Part shown: positions 7,325 through 17,251 of the stretch, in pieces
Position numbering within the stretch: position 1 is the stretch's first letter
How the letters are laid out: each line of letters starts with the position of its first letter
Source: a virus
Length of the DNA: 27,073 nt
IMG/VR virus record: IMGVR_UViG_3300038701_001568
Span: 1 to 27,073 of that record
Strand: one strand, 5' to 3'
Made by a program: the position numbers and the translations under genes
The notes under the pieces: generated by a model
Databases searched by the model: none
Seen by the model: only the letters and a program-made list of their open reading frames with translations
Told to the model about the DNA's origin: nothing

Positions 7325-8425
7325 TTAGCCTTGAGTTATGTTATATCCAACAATTCCGTTAAAATCGGTAAGGTTGTTGGTGTAACCTTCTCCAAACGCT
7401 TCTTCTGGAACAATCCAAAGATCATGGTAAGTAAATAATTGACCTACCCAGAACCCTTGAGGGTTGTTAGTAGAACACCCATCATCATATTTCAAATGAA
7501 AGTCATAAGTAATAGGATAAATAGGGTCTTGTATAGTTGTCTTAATTGACAAATCTCCTACGCTGTTAGCGGCATCGCTATTTCTGTAGTAGTTGTACTG
7601 ATAAAACTGAGTAAGACCAGGATACATTCCTAGAACATAGTCTTTGTTTGCCGATCCTTGAACTGTATTCGTCCATGAATCTTTGAATAAAGTCATTCCG
7701 AACTGATCATTTACCTCAGCGAAATTCACTCCACCATCATTCACGTTACCAACAGCCAATCTGTTAAATACTTTTCTACCGTTGTTTAAACCAATAACTC
7801 CCATGTCTCCGTATTGGAAATTATCTTCTTGGTCGTTTTTCATTGCATCGAATACATCAGCAGAAAGAGTACCATCTGAATTTAACATTTCCAACGCAGA
7901 GTAATCGCCTTTTTGGACTGATGCTCCTGTTCTTTCACTAGCCGCAGGATTCGCACCTACATTAGCAGCGGCGGCAGCATATAGCTGTCTATCCATCAAC
8001 TCTCTAGTGTTTCGCATGGCATCTCTGATTTCGAGTTGAAGCCTTGACTTCATTCCCTCCATAGTCCCCTCTCTAATGATTGCTTCATCAAGAGTAAACT
8101 TATCCCCTGCGAATAGGGTGGGGTTTAGAGTTTCTACAATCTCTCTTCTTGTAGTTCCTCTAGAACAAGAGTAATCTCCTATTGCGTCCATTTCATCGTC
8201 ATTACCTTTTTTAGGCAAATACCTGATTTCAACTGGCTTATATTTACCGTCTTTAGACGCAGTACCCATTGTTGTATTAATGGTTCTTGGATTCGTTGCT
8301 CCTAAAAGGTAGTCAGTGAATCCCAACATTTTTTGATAATTTGAGGGGTCATTAATCCCTACATTGTTTGATAAATCTGTTTGTACGGCCTGTAGTGCTT
8401 CGGCCAAATTTAAATTAACTGACAT
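7325..8425 (-). CDS. Major capsid protein
   Basis: 366 residues. It is directly downstream of a coiled-coil scaffold-like gene and the portal gene, the usual place for the major capsid protein. Visible features are an N-terminal helix (LAEALQAVQTDLSNN), an E-loop-like segment (KPVEIRYLPKK), long A/D/E-rich helices (MKSRLQLEIRDAMRNTRELM, the spine-helix position), and a C-terminal GFWVGQLFTYHDLWIVPEEAF strand. Length fits an HK97-fold subunit. Residue-level homology was not checked. The compact, neutral composition and strong context make this the best candidate in the window. Confidence 0.75.
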   Translation of the reverse strand: MSVNLNLAEALQAVQTDLSNNVGINDPSNYQKMLGFTDYLLGATNPRTINTTMGTASKDGKYKPVEIRYLPKKGNDDEMDAIGDYSCSRGTTRREIVETLNPTLFAGDKFTLDEAIIREGTMEGMKSRLQLEIRDAMRNTRELMDRQLYAAAAANVGANPAASERTGASVQKGDYSALEMLNSDGTLSADVFDAMKNDQEDNFQYGDMGVIGLNNGRKVFNRLAVGNVNDGGVNFAEVNDQFGMTLFKDSWTNTVQGSANKDYVLGMYPGLTQFYQYNYYRNSDAANSVGDLSIKTTIQDPIYPITYDFHLKYDDGCSTNNPQGFWVGQLFTYHDLWIVPEEAFGEGYTNNLTDFNGIVGYNITQG

Positions 8426-8450
8426 TTGTTTGTTATAAAAGTTAACTCAC

Positions 8451-9302
8451 CTATTGAAACCTTTTTCTATGCTCAAGCATTTTCCTTTGGTTTGGCGTCA
8501 ATTCTACCTCATCCACTATTGGAGCGGGTATCTTATTGTTCGCCTTCTCAGGGCTTGATTTTTTAAAATAAGGTTCAAATTCTGGTTCGAGTAGACTTTG
8601 GAATGTTGCTATTTTATTCCCCTCGTAAAGCTCTTTGTCTGGCATATCCTTTTGAAATAATTGAATATCACCTGATTCAGATAACTTTAAATGTGCTTTG
8701 GCTGTTAATTTATCCCATTTCTTCTTTAAAAGAGCATCCTTTAAATCAGGGTCGGAATAAGTGTCTGCCCATGTGTAATCATTAACCTTGCGTACATAAG
8801 TATTATACAACTCTTTTTGTCTGTACTCTTCTTTTAACGCCTTTATTGTCTCTTCTGCTTCTTTTTCTTTGGACTCCAAAGATTTGTGAAGCGTTGCTAT
8901 GTCTTTTTTGTAAGTCTCGATAACGTCTTTATTATCGCCCTTACTCACAGATTTTTCTAGGGCTTGCTCTAAGTCTTCTATCTTATCAGATATAAATTGA
9001 GCATCTGAATAATCTATCCCCGCTTTATCCATGATAGGCTTCAGTTTTTCTTCAACTTTCGATAAAGCCGTTTTCATGTGTTTAGGGTAACTGTCTTGGT
9101 TTATCTTCTCAATAACTTCTGAATTAGCTATTGCGCTGTCAATGGTCAATAAACTGCCTATTTTTTTCTCCGCATCTGTAAACCCGTCATCTGATAGGGC
9201 AAATTCACCCTCCCATTTGTCTTCTTTTACAGCTTTCGATAACTCGGAATGATCTATCCTGTCATTCAGAGATATAAGTAATTTTTTCCAACTATTATCC
9301 AC
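8451..9302 (-). CDS. Capsid scaffold-like coiled-coil protein
   Basis: 283 residues from a GTG at 9302 that overlaps the upstream stop by 8 bases; no other start lies near the N-terminus. Residues about 104-165 are a long charged coiled coil (LEQALEKSVSKGDNKDVIET onward), and the end is basic (LTPNQRKMLEHRKRF). A Lys/Glu-rich helical protein directly before the major capsid gene is typical of procapsid scaffolds, which bind capsid subunits through a basic C-terminal helix. No protease domain is seen. Confidence 0.7.
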   Translation of the reverse strand: MDNSWKKLLISLNDRIDHSELSKAVKEDKWEGEFALSDDGFTDAEKKIGSLLTIDSAIANSEVIEKINQDSYPKHMKTALSKVEEKLKPIMDKAGIDYSDAQFISDKIEDLEQALEKSVSKGDNKDVIETYKKDIATLHKSLESKEKEAEETIKALKEEYRQKELYNTYVRKVNDYTWADTYSDPDLKDALLKKKWDKLTAKAHLKLSESGDIQLFQKDMPDKELYEGNKIATFQSLLEPEFEPYFKKSSPEKANNKIPAPIVDEVELTPNQRKMLEHRKRFQ

Positions 9303-9576
9303 AACCTTTGCATTTAGAATTAATAGGCGGTATAAATGGTGAGCCTTTTGGTATCTCTATGTCGTGACTACCTCGCTGAAAAGCTACGTAAGCTACGGAC
9401 TTAGACCAATACACCTCAACACCATCAACAATTAACAGATAAACATCTCCCTTTTTCAAGGGCTTCTCCTCCTTTTTTGGAGTACTTACTTCCTTTACTA
9501 CTACTGTAGTCTTCTTTGCAACTTCTTCGACTTCCGAGTCCGTCACCGTATTTTTACTTCCTTTTGGTCTTCCCAT
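9295..9576 (-). CDS. Small basic protein with GRPKGSKN motif and Cys-rich end
   Basis: 93 residues. It starts GRPKGSKN, an AT-hook-like element, continues with an acidic/basic linker (about 10-42), then a compact beta part (KKGDVYLLIVDGVEVYWSKS), and ends CKGCG. It lies between portal and scaffold. The terminal CxxC could be half of a zinc site or a disulfide. The N-terminus resembles the GRPRGAKGKK of the terS product, which may reflect a shared DNA-binding peptide. No family is recognised; it may be a minor head protein. Confidence 0.6.
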   Translation of the reverse strand: MGRPKGSKNTVTDSEVEEVAKKTTVVVKEVSTPKKEEKPLKKGDVYLLIVDGVEVYWSKSVAYVAFQRGSHDIEIPKGSPFIPPINSKCKGCG

Positions 9577-9628
9577 AGTGTAAATATAATAATTCTATTT
9601 AACATAACATTTTCTATTTAACATAATG
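9577..9628 (-). promoter_or_regulatory. Intergenic direct repeat, possible operator or internal promoter
   Basis: The 52-base gap between the portal and the small basic gene holds two identical 15-base copies, TTCTATTTAACATAA on the plus strand at 9593-9607 and 9612-9626, with a 19-base period. On the minus strand a TATATTTAC, close to TAnnTTTG, lies just before the ATG. It is the only structured gap between capsid genes. It might bind a regulator or drive the scaffold-capsid genes, but the AT-richness makes chance motifs likely. Confidence 0.3.
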
Positions 9629-11359
9629 TTATTGTTCAATATCTTCTTTCTTGACCTGAACAAGGGGGGCGTCTTCAACAAATCCAGATTCTTTTTTTGC
9701 TAGAGTGTCTATTGCCTGTCTTTTTTCCTTCATCTCCAAGTCCAAAAAGCCCTCGTCATTTTCTATAGCCATATTAACCAGTTCTATTAAATGAATGGCT
9801 TTGTAAATCTTCCAATCTTTTTCGCCTAAATTCCTTAGAGTTAATAAGTCATCTACATTTTTCCCTACATAAGGGTTTAATTCTATAATAGTATCGTTTT
9901 TCTGTCTGGCAAAATCATTATTTGCAAACTTGCTGTTTACTAGCTCTTTTTCGATATGCATTAAATAGTTATCAGATACATTTGAGTTACTAGCGTCTTT
10001 ATACTCCTCTCTAATCTGGTTTAAGCTAAGAATGTTAAACTCTTTCGGCTGATGAATTTGAGGTAATATTTTCGTTACTTCTACTGTCTCTCCGTATCTC
10101 CAAGCGGCAATATAAAGAATCAAATTAGGCAATACATACTCGTATACATGCCTTGAATATCTGCTTAGGAATGCATTTAAATCCTCTCTGTCGATAGTTT
10201 TTGCGACACCGCTTTGATCTTCACCAACCATTTGAACTATCTCCATATTAATAGACGCAAGCCCTCTTTTTTCTTCTGCTCTTATTCTTTCCTCAACCTT
10301 GTCAACGACTTCAATGGGCTTATCTACATAGCCAGCGGGAGGCGTTGGTAGTGGTGAATCTGGATTCAGCGAATCTCTGTTGATAGTATGAATGCCAAAT
10401 GGGTTTCTGCTTACTTTTCCAGTCCCTTTACATGTGGTGCAATTTTGGGTAATAACCTTTGTTTCTGACCTGCCCGTAACCTCTAGCGATGTACCCTCTA
10501 ATGCTGATATTTCCACCTGTCCACCGTTACACCCTTCTGCCTCGCATTCAGTAGTATATTCCCATTTATCCATATATAAATGGTTCATATAGGCAGCTTG
10601 CAAGTCGCTTGTTAACTGTACTACTTGATTCCAATGAGGCAAAACACCTCTTATCCAAGATTCAAAATAATAAGGTTGTTTGCCTCCTTTGATAATCCCT
10701 CCAATTCTAAACACGGGTATTACGCCAAAATCATGGGAGTACTCAAAATCTAAAACCCATGTCTCTTTACTTCCTTTTACTTCTTTTCTGTAGTATAGTA
10801 TTTGATTGTCAGTAAAAATCTTTATAGTATCACCAAACAAAAACGTGTAATATTTATCTTCTTCGAAGTCTATTAAATACTCTGACTTATACACATAAGC
10901 AACGGGTTCAAACATTTCAGTTTCTTTTATTTCAAAATCCTGAGGCATTACCACGATTGCAGCGTTTGGGTCGCTGAAATCCTTAGTAGTAAATGTTTCC
11001 GTTATGAAATTCATAATAGACCTGTAAAATGGATAGTCCTCCATTAAGTATTTAGATAGACTGTCTTTTGTAGTCATTTCTGGAAATTCCATATCCCACA
11101 ACCTAGGGTTAAATACTTTGTTTACTGTATTTATAACCTTCTCAGATAATGACTGTGTGACTGGCTGATAAGACTCAAGCCTGTATCTTTTAATATCTTC
11201 CTGCTCATTTGGTCTGTTTATGTTTAAAAGCTTCTCTGGGGTTTCCCCTTCCACATGAACGCCCATCTCTTCGGCATGGTTTACCGTTATTTTATAGTAT
11301 TTGTGGGTAATCTGTTTTTTTTCTACCGCTGAAAAATACTTATCATTAAATTCTATCAT
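9629..11359 (-). CDS. Portal protein with zinc-ribbon-like insert
   Basis: 576 residues. The N-terminal part (about 40-240) and the helical C-terminal part (SGVAKTIDREDLNAFLSRYS at about 383-402, then EYVLPNLILYIAAWRYG) match phage portal proteins in size and style. Between them an insert has C272, C277, C307 and C310 (CEAEGCNGG and CTTCKGTG), like a DnaJ-type or zinc-ribbon knuckle. The portal forms the dodecameric DNA channel at one capsid vertex and docks the terminase. It is followed by the small basic protein, scaffold and capsid genes as expected, but it is separated from terL by the tail block. Confidence 0.8.
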   Translation of the reverse strand: MIEFNDKYFSAVEKKQITHKYYKITVNHAEEMGVHVEGETPEKLLNINRPNEQEDIKRYRLESYQPVTQSLSEKVINTVNKVFNPRLWDMEFPEMTTKDSLSKYLMEDYPFYRSIMNFITETFTTKDFSDPNAAIVVMPQDFEIKETEMFEPVAYVYKSEYLIDFEEDKYYTFLFGDTIKIFTDNQILYYRKEVKGSKETWVLDFEYSHDFGVIPVFRIGGIIKGGKQPYYFESWIRGVLPHWNQVVQLTSDLQAAYMNHLYMDKWEYTTECEAEGCNGGQVEISALEGTSLEVTGRSETKVITQNCTTCKGTGKVSRNPFGIHTINRDSLNPDSPLPTPPAGYVDKPIEVVDKVEERIRAEEKRGLASINMEIVQMVGEDQSGVAKTIDREDLNAFLSRYSRHVYEYVLPNLILYIAAWRYGETVEVTKILPQIHQPKEFNILSLNQIREEYKDASNSNVSDNYLMHIEKELVNSKFANNDFARQKNDTIIELNPYVGKNVDDLLTLRNLGEKDWKIYKAIHLIELVNMAIENDEGFLDLEMKEKRQAIDTLAKKESGFVEDAPLVQVKKEDIEQ

Positions 11360-11380
11360 CGTTTTAAAACTAAGTGTTCA

Positions 11381-12106
11381 TTAAGAAGCTTCATTAGAAC
11401 TAGACCTGTCCGTTACTTCTAGTCTAAAACTAGCCTGTATTGCCTCGTAGTTCTCTTGCCACTCTAATAGGTATTCTGAGTCGTCTGGCAAAGATACCGA
11501 TTTTAAAAGTCCTTTTATTTCGGTTTTTATATCGTTGTGTATAGTCATAGCTTGAGTTGCATCATGCTCGTTTTCATCAAACCACCCAGTTACAAATTCA
11601 TACGTTTTTGTTAATATAGTTCTAACCCTGTAAAAGCTACCATTGGACAAATCATACCCTTCGCTAACCACTGGCATTAATGGTTTTCTTATTAAGGTCT
11701 CTACGTGGAACTTGTTTCTAAAAGAAGTTAGCACCTCATAGTTATAGTTTAGTATGTTTTTTCCATTTCTAAAAGAAACATATTTCAACCCACCCGCATT
11801 ATTTACCACATCTATAGGATCACTTAAATACACCACCTCGTTACTATCTGCGGTATCTATTACCGCTAACACATAACACCCCGTATCCACTTGAGGGAAT
11901 ACAAAATCATCGGCATACCACCTATAATCAGACCCGCTTATTATATCTTTTGTTAGTGGTGCAATGTCAGCTATGGCGGTAGTATATGAATCTGAGTGAA
12001 GCAAATCTAACGACCATGATGAGAAATTAGCACTATCATCTAATTCATCACTGTTATTGTAAAATGCGTAAGTACTACCCGTAACATACTTATGTTTATA
12101 TTCCAT
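11381..12106 (-). CDS. Tail-associated protein, unknown
   Basis: 241 residues, beta-rich in the first two thirds (YKHKYVTGSTYAFYNN, then WYADDFVFPQVDTGCYVLAV). The end is helical (LEWQENYEAIQASFRLEV). It overlaps the large tail protein gene by 11 bases and precedes the portal gene. The clustering suggests a tail-tip component. No motif identifies a function. Confidence 0.55.
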   Translation of the reverse strand: MEYKHKYVTGSTYAFYNNSDELDDSANFSSWSLDLLHSDSYTTAIADIAPLTKDIISGSDYRWYADDFVFPQVDTGCYVLAVIDTADSNEVVYLSDPIDVVNNAGGLKYVSFRNGKNILNYNYEVLTSFRNKFHVETLIRKPLMPVVSEGYDLSNGSFYRVRTILTKTYEFVTGWFDENEHDATQAMTIHNDIKTEIKGLLKSVSLPDDSEYLLEWQENYEAIQASFRLEVTDRSSSNEAS

Positions 12107-14381
12107 AATTATCCGCTAATTCTAAAAGTTCTATTTCTGCAATTCTTTCTATCGGGCTTCTTGTAGCCATTAATAAAAACCCTTGCTTCGTGTTGCTTCG
12201 ATCATCTCTGTAGGTTATATATCCTAAATTTTTAGACGTAGTAGAATGATCATTTTCCATTGCTTCTTTTATATCGTTCCATTGGTCATTCGTTAAAAGC
12301 ACAGTTAGTTTATTAACTACTGGATTCCATAACCTATAGCCTACGTAATTATCTCCTATCTCTATATTCCCAGTCGATGACCTAGTAAGCCTTTGAACGT
12401 CCCCTAGTTTACAGTCTGCTGATGCATCATATCTAACCGTAAAGGCTGTATTAACCTTTACGCTCGTGTTCTGAATCAATTCATCTAAAGATTTCCCGTA
12501 TAACGTGCTATTAAGTAATAATGCATGTTCTAATAGCATATACACGGGAGCATGACGTAAGTTATACGCTGTATCTGCATCATCTAGTCCTGTTACCGTT
12601 GTGAAATTCTCATTATTTTCCTGAACAAAATCTGAGCTATCTCTAGCCAATGCAACAATAAAATTATCATCGTCATACTTCCATGAAGTGCTTTTATTTT
12701 CTCGCTCGTCATAGGTGGCCTGTATGAGATCGTTACTTGCAATGAAAGGGACTATTTTTTTATAGTCTCCCCCGACTGTTTTTATAGGTAGTGAATATTC
12801 AGATACTGTTAAGAAATCTTCAAATAGCCCGTTAATTCCTATTTCATTAAAATACTTGCTGTATCCGATTTCTACATTATTTATTAATAAGTCCTCGTAG
12901 GTGGTTTCAGAATAAGAGTCTTTCTTTTTAACGGATACGGGACTGCCTATATCTAGTATTTCTCCCCCAGAATAAAAATGTTCCATTGGCTCTACTCTTA
13001 TCCTGTAGTCGCTTCCATCCTTCTCAAAACCCCATCCGCATCCATATCTAGCAGAAGCCCAATCTAGCATCTCTTTCATGGAAACCGTAGATGTAGCCCC
13101 TCCAATACCTCTTAACATTTTACCGCTTACAATAGAGTTTAATCCACCACACCCATCAGACGCATAGCCGTGATCGGTAAGCCCAAAAAAGTCCGAATAA
13201 AAACTATCTTGCTGCCCTGTTAATATATAACTAAGTCGATCAAATACATCGTGTACTAGATAATGACTGACATCCACTTCCTCAGATACAGGCAATTGAG
13301 TGATAGTTATATACGAATCTCCAGACGAATCATTATCATCGTTATAAATTCTTACTCTTGTCTCCATGCTGTGCGCTCCAGAAGATACCTGAGACGTGGT
13401 TTCAATTACTAAATAAAACTCATCTCCTGACTCTACATCACTAAACGATGTATTTATAGTGTCTGATATAGGGAAAGCTCCATTTACGTAGGTATAAGAT
13501 GTACTAGGCGCGGAAGCCCCTGCTTGAGTGTCGTTATCACTTGATATAGTAGACGTACTCTCTTCTGCTCCGTCTCTAAATTGTTTTAACTTTAAGGCGT
13601 AGGAACTCTGAACATCAACCGTTCCAGCATGATAAACCACCACTCTAACAGTAAACGATACCTCACAATCTAAATCTATTGGCCCACCTTTTTCCGCTGT
13701 ATAAATAGGAATTGGCTTATCTGTTTGCAAATACGAATCTTTATGAACGGACACAGACGCACTTCTTAGATTTATATTGTCTAAAGTGTCTCTTCTTTTA
13801 ACCCCAAACCCAAAATCTGTATATTGCGCTTGGCTTCCTGTATTTTCCTCTGTCAATCCGTTACCCTCTATGAATACATCATTTTTGGTCAACAATGCGT
13901 CATAAGTCCTATATAACCTGATAGTATTCCATGTGTCGCTCTCTTTATTTATCGATCCTGATAGCGTGCCTCCATCTAAATCTATAGTAGTGTCTAATCT
14001 TACTTTTGTTTTTATCCTGTTTAAAAAAGTCTGTTTAAAAGTGTCTGTTTCGAAATCCACCTCAAAATAGTCTTTGTCATACTGCCTATTCTCCATTATT
14101 GCTGTGCCCTCAAATAATGTAGAATAAGAATCGTTAACGGTTTCTCTTCCTTCCGCTTTAAATGTGACTTGCGCATCAAATCCTTCTAATCTAAAAGCAC
14201 TTTCTAAAACATCTCTCCCGTCACTTATAAACCCTAGTTTTAATGTGCCAGAGGTGTATTCAAACATGACCCCATGGCTATCGAAATCCCTTTTTAGCTC
14301 AGATTTAAAATCCTTCCATCCTCTAGGTTGCACAACATTTGTATCTACTCCGTTATATGTTAGTGTAAATCTAAATATCAT
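12096..14381 (-). CDS. Large tail protein (tail-tip/hub-like)
   Basis: 761 residues, beta-rich. The N-terminus carries PRGWKDFKSELKRDFDSHGV and MFEYTSGTLKLGF (about 19-52), a signature that recalls a conserved tail protein of Bacteroidota phages. The middle is repetitive beta structure and the C-terminal part (about 690-761) returns to strands. It follows the tape measure and one further structural gene, the usual location for distal tail, hub and baseplate proteins. No peptidase or lysozyme motif was noticed. ATGA coupling links it to the upstream gene. Confidence 0.65.
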   Translation of the reverse strand: MIFRFTLTYNGVDTNVVQPRGWKDFKSELKRDFDSHGVMFEYTSGTLKLGFISDGRDVLESAFRLEGFDAQVTFKAEGRETVNDSYSTLFEGTAIMENRQYDKDYFEVDFETDTFKQTFLNRIKTKVRLDTTIDLDGGTLSGSINKESDTWNTIRLYRTYDALLTKNDVFIEGNGLTEENTGSQAQYTDFGFGVKRRDTLDNINLRSASVSVHKDSYLQTDKPIPIYTAEKGGPIDLDCEVSFTVRVVVYHAGTVDVQSSYALKLKQFRDGAEESTSTISSDNDTQAGASAPSTSYTYVNGAFPISDTINTSFSDVESGDEFYLVIETTSQVSSGAHSMETRVRIYNDDNDSSGDSYITITQLPVSEEVDVSHYLVHDVFDRLSYILTGQQDSFYSDFFGLTDHGYASDGCGGLNSIVSGKMLRGIGGATSTVSMKEMLDWASARYGCGWGFEKDGSDYRIRVEPMEHFYSGGEILDIGSPVSVKKKDSYSETTYEDLLINNVEIGYSKYFNEIGINGLFEDFLTVSEYSLPIKTVGGDYKKIVPFIASNDLIQATYDERENKSTSWKYDDDNFIVALARDSSDFVQENNENFTTVTGLDDADTAYNLRHAPVYMLLEHALLLNSTLYGKSLDELIQNTSVKVNTAFTVRYDASADCKLGDVQRLTRSSTGNIEIGDNYVGYRLWNPVVNKLTVLLTNDQWNDIKEAMENDHSTTSKNLGYITYRDDRSNTKQGFLLMATRSPIERIAEIELLELADNYGI

Positions 14382-15202
14382 TGAATTTGTGCTAAATAAC
14401 CATTTATACTAGATTCTACTTCTGTATCTGCCCCACTTGAAACACATATCACACGAACGTCATAATTTTTAGGCACAATAATACAAGGAGACAATTCCTG
14501 TTGAACTGTTCCAGAATCTGCTGTTGACACCAATCTACTTTTAGTTCTCCACACACCCGTCTGCGATCTCATTTGAAATAAAAACTCTACTCTTCTTGCT
14601 TGCGACCCACTACGACGAACTCCACAATCCCATGATGTAACTATCCAATAATCAGTAGAGCTAATAGACGTTGCACATTTATTAGATTGGTTTCCATCTG
14701 AATTAGCTACTACATGAATCTTTGTTGAATCTTGTGGAACTCCATCAGTAACCGTCCCTCCAGATTCATATACATAAACGTCCCCTTCAAAATCTCCTGT
14801 TCCATTTCCGTCCCCCGTAGTAGTTGCATTAAATATTCTTGTTGCTCTGTATAGAGGTATGTCTAGAGTTACCTCTGTTTGCCCGTTAACCGTAGCATTT
14901 TGTGCTACAAACGTCAGATTACCGTCTGAAATAGTATGACCTTCTATTACTACAGGTTGGTCGTCATTATCATTACTAGAGCTTATTCTATTTATAGTAT
15001 TCCCAGAAGGCATCGTTTCAAAACCTCCTACATCCCATACCATTTCAAAAGAAGTTGTTACTTCCCCATTTTTACCGAATTTCAACAATGATTTAGGCTT
15101 TACAATTACTCTATCTCCATAGTCTCCATAGATTTGATCTATCGCTTGCTTAACTCCTAATGTATAATAATTAGATATGTCCTTTTTCCCGTCTATTATC
15201 AT
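14378..15202 (-). CDS. Tail structural protein, unknown
   Basis: 274 residues. It has a short N-terminal domain (ISNYYTLGVKQAIDQIYGDY), a beta-rich Gly/Thr/Ser-rich middle, and a well-formed C-terminal beta sandwich-like part (SGSQARRVEFLFQMRSQTGV and CIIVPKNYDVRVICVSSGAD). It is coupled by ATGA to both the tape-measure gene upstream and the large tail gene downstream. A distal tail or tail-tip role fits the order tape measure, this gene, hub. The precise role is unknown. Confidence 0.6.
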   Translation of the reverse strand: MIIDGKKDISNYYTLGVKQAIDQIYGDYGDRVIVKPKSLLKFGKNGEVTTSFEMVWDVGGFETMPSGNTINRISSSNDNDDQPVVIEGHTISDGNLTFVAQNATVNGQTEVTLDIPLYRATRIFNATTTGDGNGTGDFEGDVYVYESGGTVTDGVPQDSTKIHVVANSDGNQSNKCATSISSTDYWIVTSWDCGVRRSGSQARRVEFLFQMRSQTGVWRTKSRLVSTADSGTVQQELSPCIIVPKNYDVRVICVSSGADTEVESSINGYLAQIQ

Positions 15203-17247
15203 GTCGAATACCTGTTTATTTTTTTTATGGATATTTGATTGTTTCTTATTTGCCTTAGATTAAACCCGTTTTCGTCTATTTCTGTAATATTAACAGGCAT
15301 TTTCTTTAATTGATCCGCTATAGGTTTAGTGTCTAGTACGTTTATACTCGATCCTCCAGAAGACCCGTTTAAAATATCTGGATGTAACTCTAGGTTATTA
15401 ATTTTACCCATTAAATCGAAGCCATATTTAGAAGTGGCCTTTCTGCTCATTACAAATTCATCTCTTTCCGCTTCGATTAATGTCCCTCCGTTAGAATGAA
15501 GGCTTCCTCCTATCTTACCCCCTTTTTCGAACTTAGGCGCACCTGATAGAACGCTTTTTGCTTGTGCTATATTGGCAGATATTCTTGCGATTCCTACTAT
15601 AAATTGAGCTACCCCAGCAGCTCCAAAAGTAAACGCATTGGCTGGGTTTCCTTCTGATGCTGCGGTTAATGAGGAGATCGCTTTTGCAGTGTCTTGAGCG
15701 ATTTGTATTAACGCTACCGTTTTTCCTAGCTTCGTACCCCTTCCGAATAATGAGATTAAAGAGTTAAATATTCTCTCTTCTTGTGCAATCTTGAAATTTG
15801 CTAACTCTTGAGCTGACTGCTTTTTAAGTTCATTAATCCTTAACTCTTCCTCTAGTTCAGCTTGATCTTTAGTAAATTTTAAATCTAACTCTGTTTGCAA
15901 TCCCTCTTCTAATCGCTCTAATTTTGCGTTTGATATTTCACCTTCTTTTTCGAATAATTCATCCAAATCATCGAATTGCCTAGCTAGTTTTTCAGCGTCT
16001 TTTATGGCTTGTTTTTCATATTCCTCATTCTCTTTTGCAATCCTAGCATCTATAGATGCTTGTCTAGCAGCCTCTTCCGATGCCTTTTTTTGTTCGTTTT
16101 TTAGGATTTGTTGTTCCTGCTCATCTAAGGCGGCCAATATATTTATCTCTTCTTCTTTTAATGCGTTAATTTGCCTATCTATATTTAGCCTGTTCTCTGC
16201 CATTTGAAATCTAGAGATTTCTCCGCTTTCAAATATCTTAATTTGTTCTTCATACAAATTAGCAAGTCTTTCAAGCTCAGCATTAAAACTCTTTTGTCGC
16301 TCTATTGGCTCTTGACTTGATATAGAAGACATAAATTCTTTTACAGCCATGTTAGCCTCATCTATATCGTCAGAATTAAATATTCCGTCAATATATCCAG
16401 AGATTCCAGACTCCACCAGAGAATTGGCGGTATCTAAAAACGTGCTTGTAAGATTTAACAGGCTAAATATAAGACCCTCACTTTCATTTCCTATTTTTAA
16501 TTGAAGGGCTTCAAAACTGTCCCCTATATTAGATATCTTACCAACCACAGTACCAGATATTGCATTCATAGACCCAGAAACGCCTACAACATCTCCAAGA
16601 CCTAATATATACTCCTGAATAGCGTCGCTTGTAAAATCTACCTGCTCTTCTACTCCTTTGAATGTAAACCGAACTTTATCACCTTCTTTCTGAGATCGGA
16701 CACCAAACTCTTTTAATCTTTCAAACTCTCCTACCTGTGCATCAATAATAGCCTCTGCTAATTGGTCAAAATCTTTACCTGTAGATGCTGCTAAGTCTCC
16801 TAGTTTTCCAAGTTCTTTTTGTGTAGGTACAAATCCTTGATTTGCTAGCTTTATAAATGAGTCCGTTAATTGAGATACACTGAATGGTGTAGTCGCTGCG
16901 AATTGCTGTATTTCTCTAAGTGATTTTTGCGCCCTTGAAGAAGAGCCTAGCGTATTAGTTAATACGGCTTCCATTTTCTGGAACTTACCCGTAACGTCTA
17001 CCACTCCTTTAGCGAAATCTAGTATTTGATCCGCTGCAAACGCTGCTATAATAGTAGCCCCGACCTTTTTCATAGTTCCGTTTAAAGAATTAAGCTCTTT
17101 GTCTTGGTCTTTAAACTTCTTATTAGTCTGGTCTACCTCTTTTTGAGTTATGCCATTGGTTTTATTGAAATCCTCAAGCTCTTTATTTGCAGATGCTAGC
17201 TCTTTTTTGTCTACATCATATTTGATGCGAATGTTCTCAGTTGCCAA
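15199..17247 (-). CDS. Tail tape-measure protein
   Basis: 682 residues from a TTG at 17247; there is no Met before residue 59, and the frame has no ATG upstream. Residues about 85-250 match the tape-measure N-terminal domain style (FQKMEAVLTNTLGSS, then REIQQFAATTPFSVSQLTDS and LANQGFVPTQKELGKLGDLA). A long coiled coil runs from about 330 to 480. A hydrophobic Gly/Ala-rich region (about 495-570, KAISSLTAASEGNPANAFTF and AAGVAQFIVGIARISANIAQ) may insert into the host membrane. This protein sets tail length; at about 0.15 nm per residue the tail would be near 100 nm. It follows the tail chaperone, as usual. Confidence 0.88.
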   Translation of the reverse strand: MATENIRIKYDVDKKELASANKELEDFNKTNGITQKEVDQTNKKFKDQDKELNSLNGTMKKVGATIIAAFAADQILDFAKGVVDVTGKFQKMEAVLTNTLGSSSRAQKSLREIQQFAATTPFSVSQLTDSFIKLANQGFVPTQKELGKLGDLAASTGKDFDQLAEAIIDAQVGEFERLKEFGVRSQKEGDKVRFTFKGVEEQVDFTSDAIQEYILGLGDVVGVSGSMNAISGTVVGKISNIGDSFEALQLKIGNESEGLIFSLLNLTSTFLDTANSLVESGISGYIDGIFNSDDIDEANMAVKEFMSSISSQEPIERQKSFNAELERLANLYEEQIKIFESGEISRFQMAENRLNIDRQINALKEEEINILAALDEQEQQILKNEQKKASEEAARQASIDARIAKENEEYEKQAIKDAEKLARQFDDLDELFEKEGEISNAKLERLEEGLQTELDLKFTKDQAELEEELRINELKKQSAQELANFKIAQEERIFNSLISLFGRGTKLGKTVALIQIAQDTAKAISSLTAASEGNPANAFTFGAAGVAQFIVGIARISANIAQAKSVLSGAPKFEKGGKIGGSLHSNGGTLIEAERDEFVMSRKATSKYGFDLMGKINNLELHPDILNGSSGGSSINVLDTKPIADQLKKMPVNITEIDENGFNLRQIRNNQISIKKINRYST

Positions 17248-17251
17248 ATCA

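Noticed and set aside
6985-7438. Plus-strand open frames over the capsid and tail genes
   Set aside because: They lie opposite well-supported minus-strand genes and have low-complexity, Cys/Ser/Ile-rich shadow composition.
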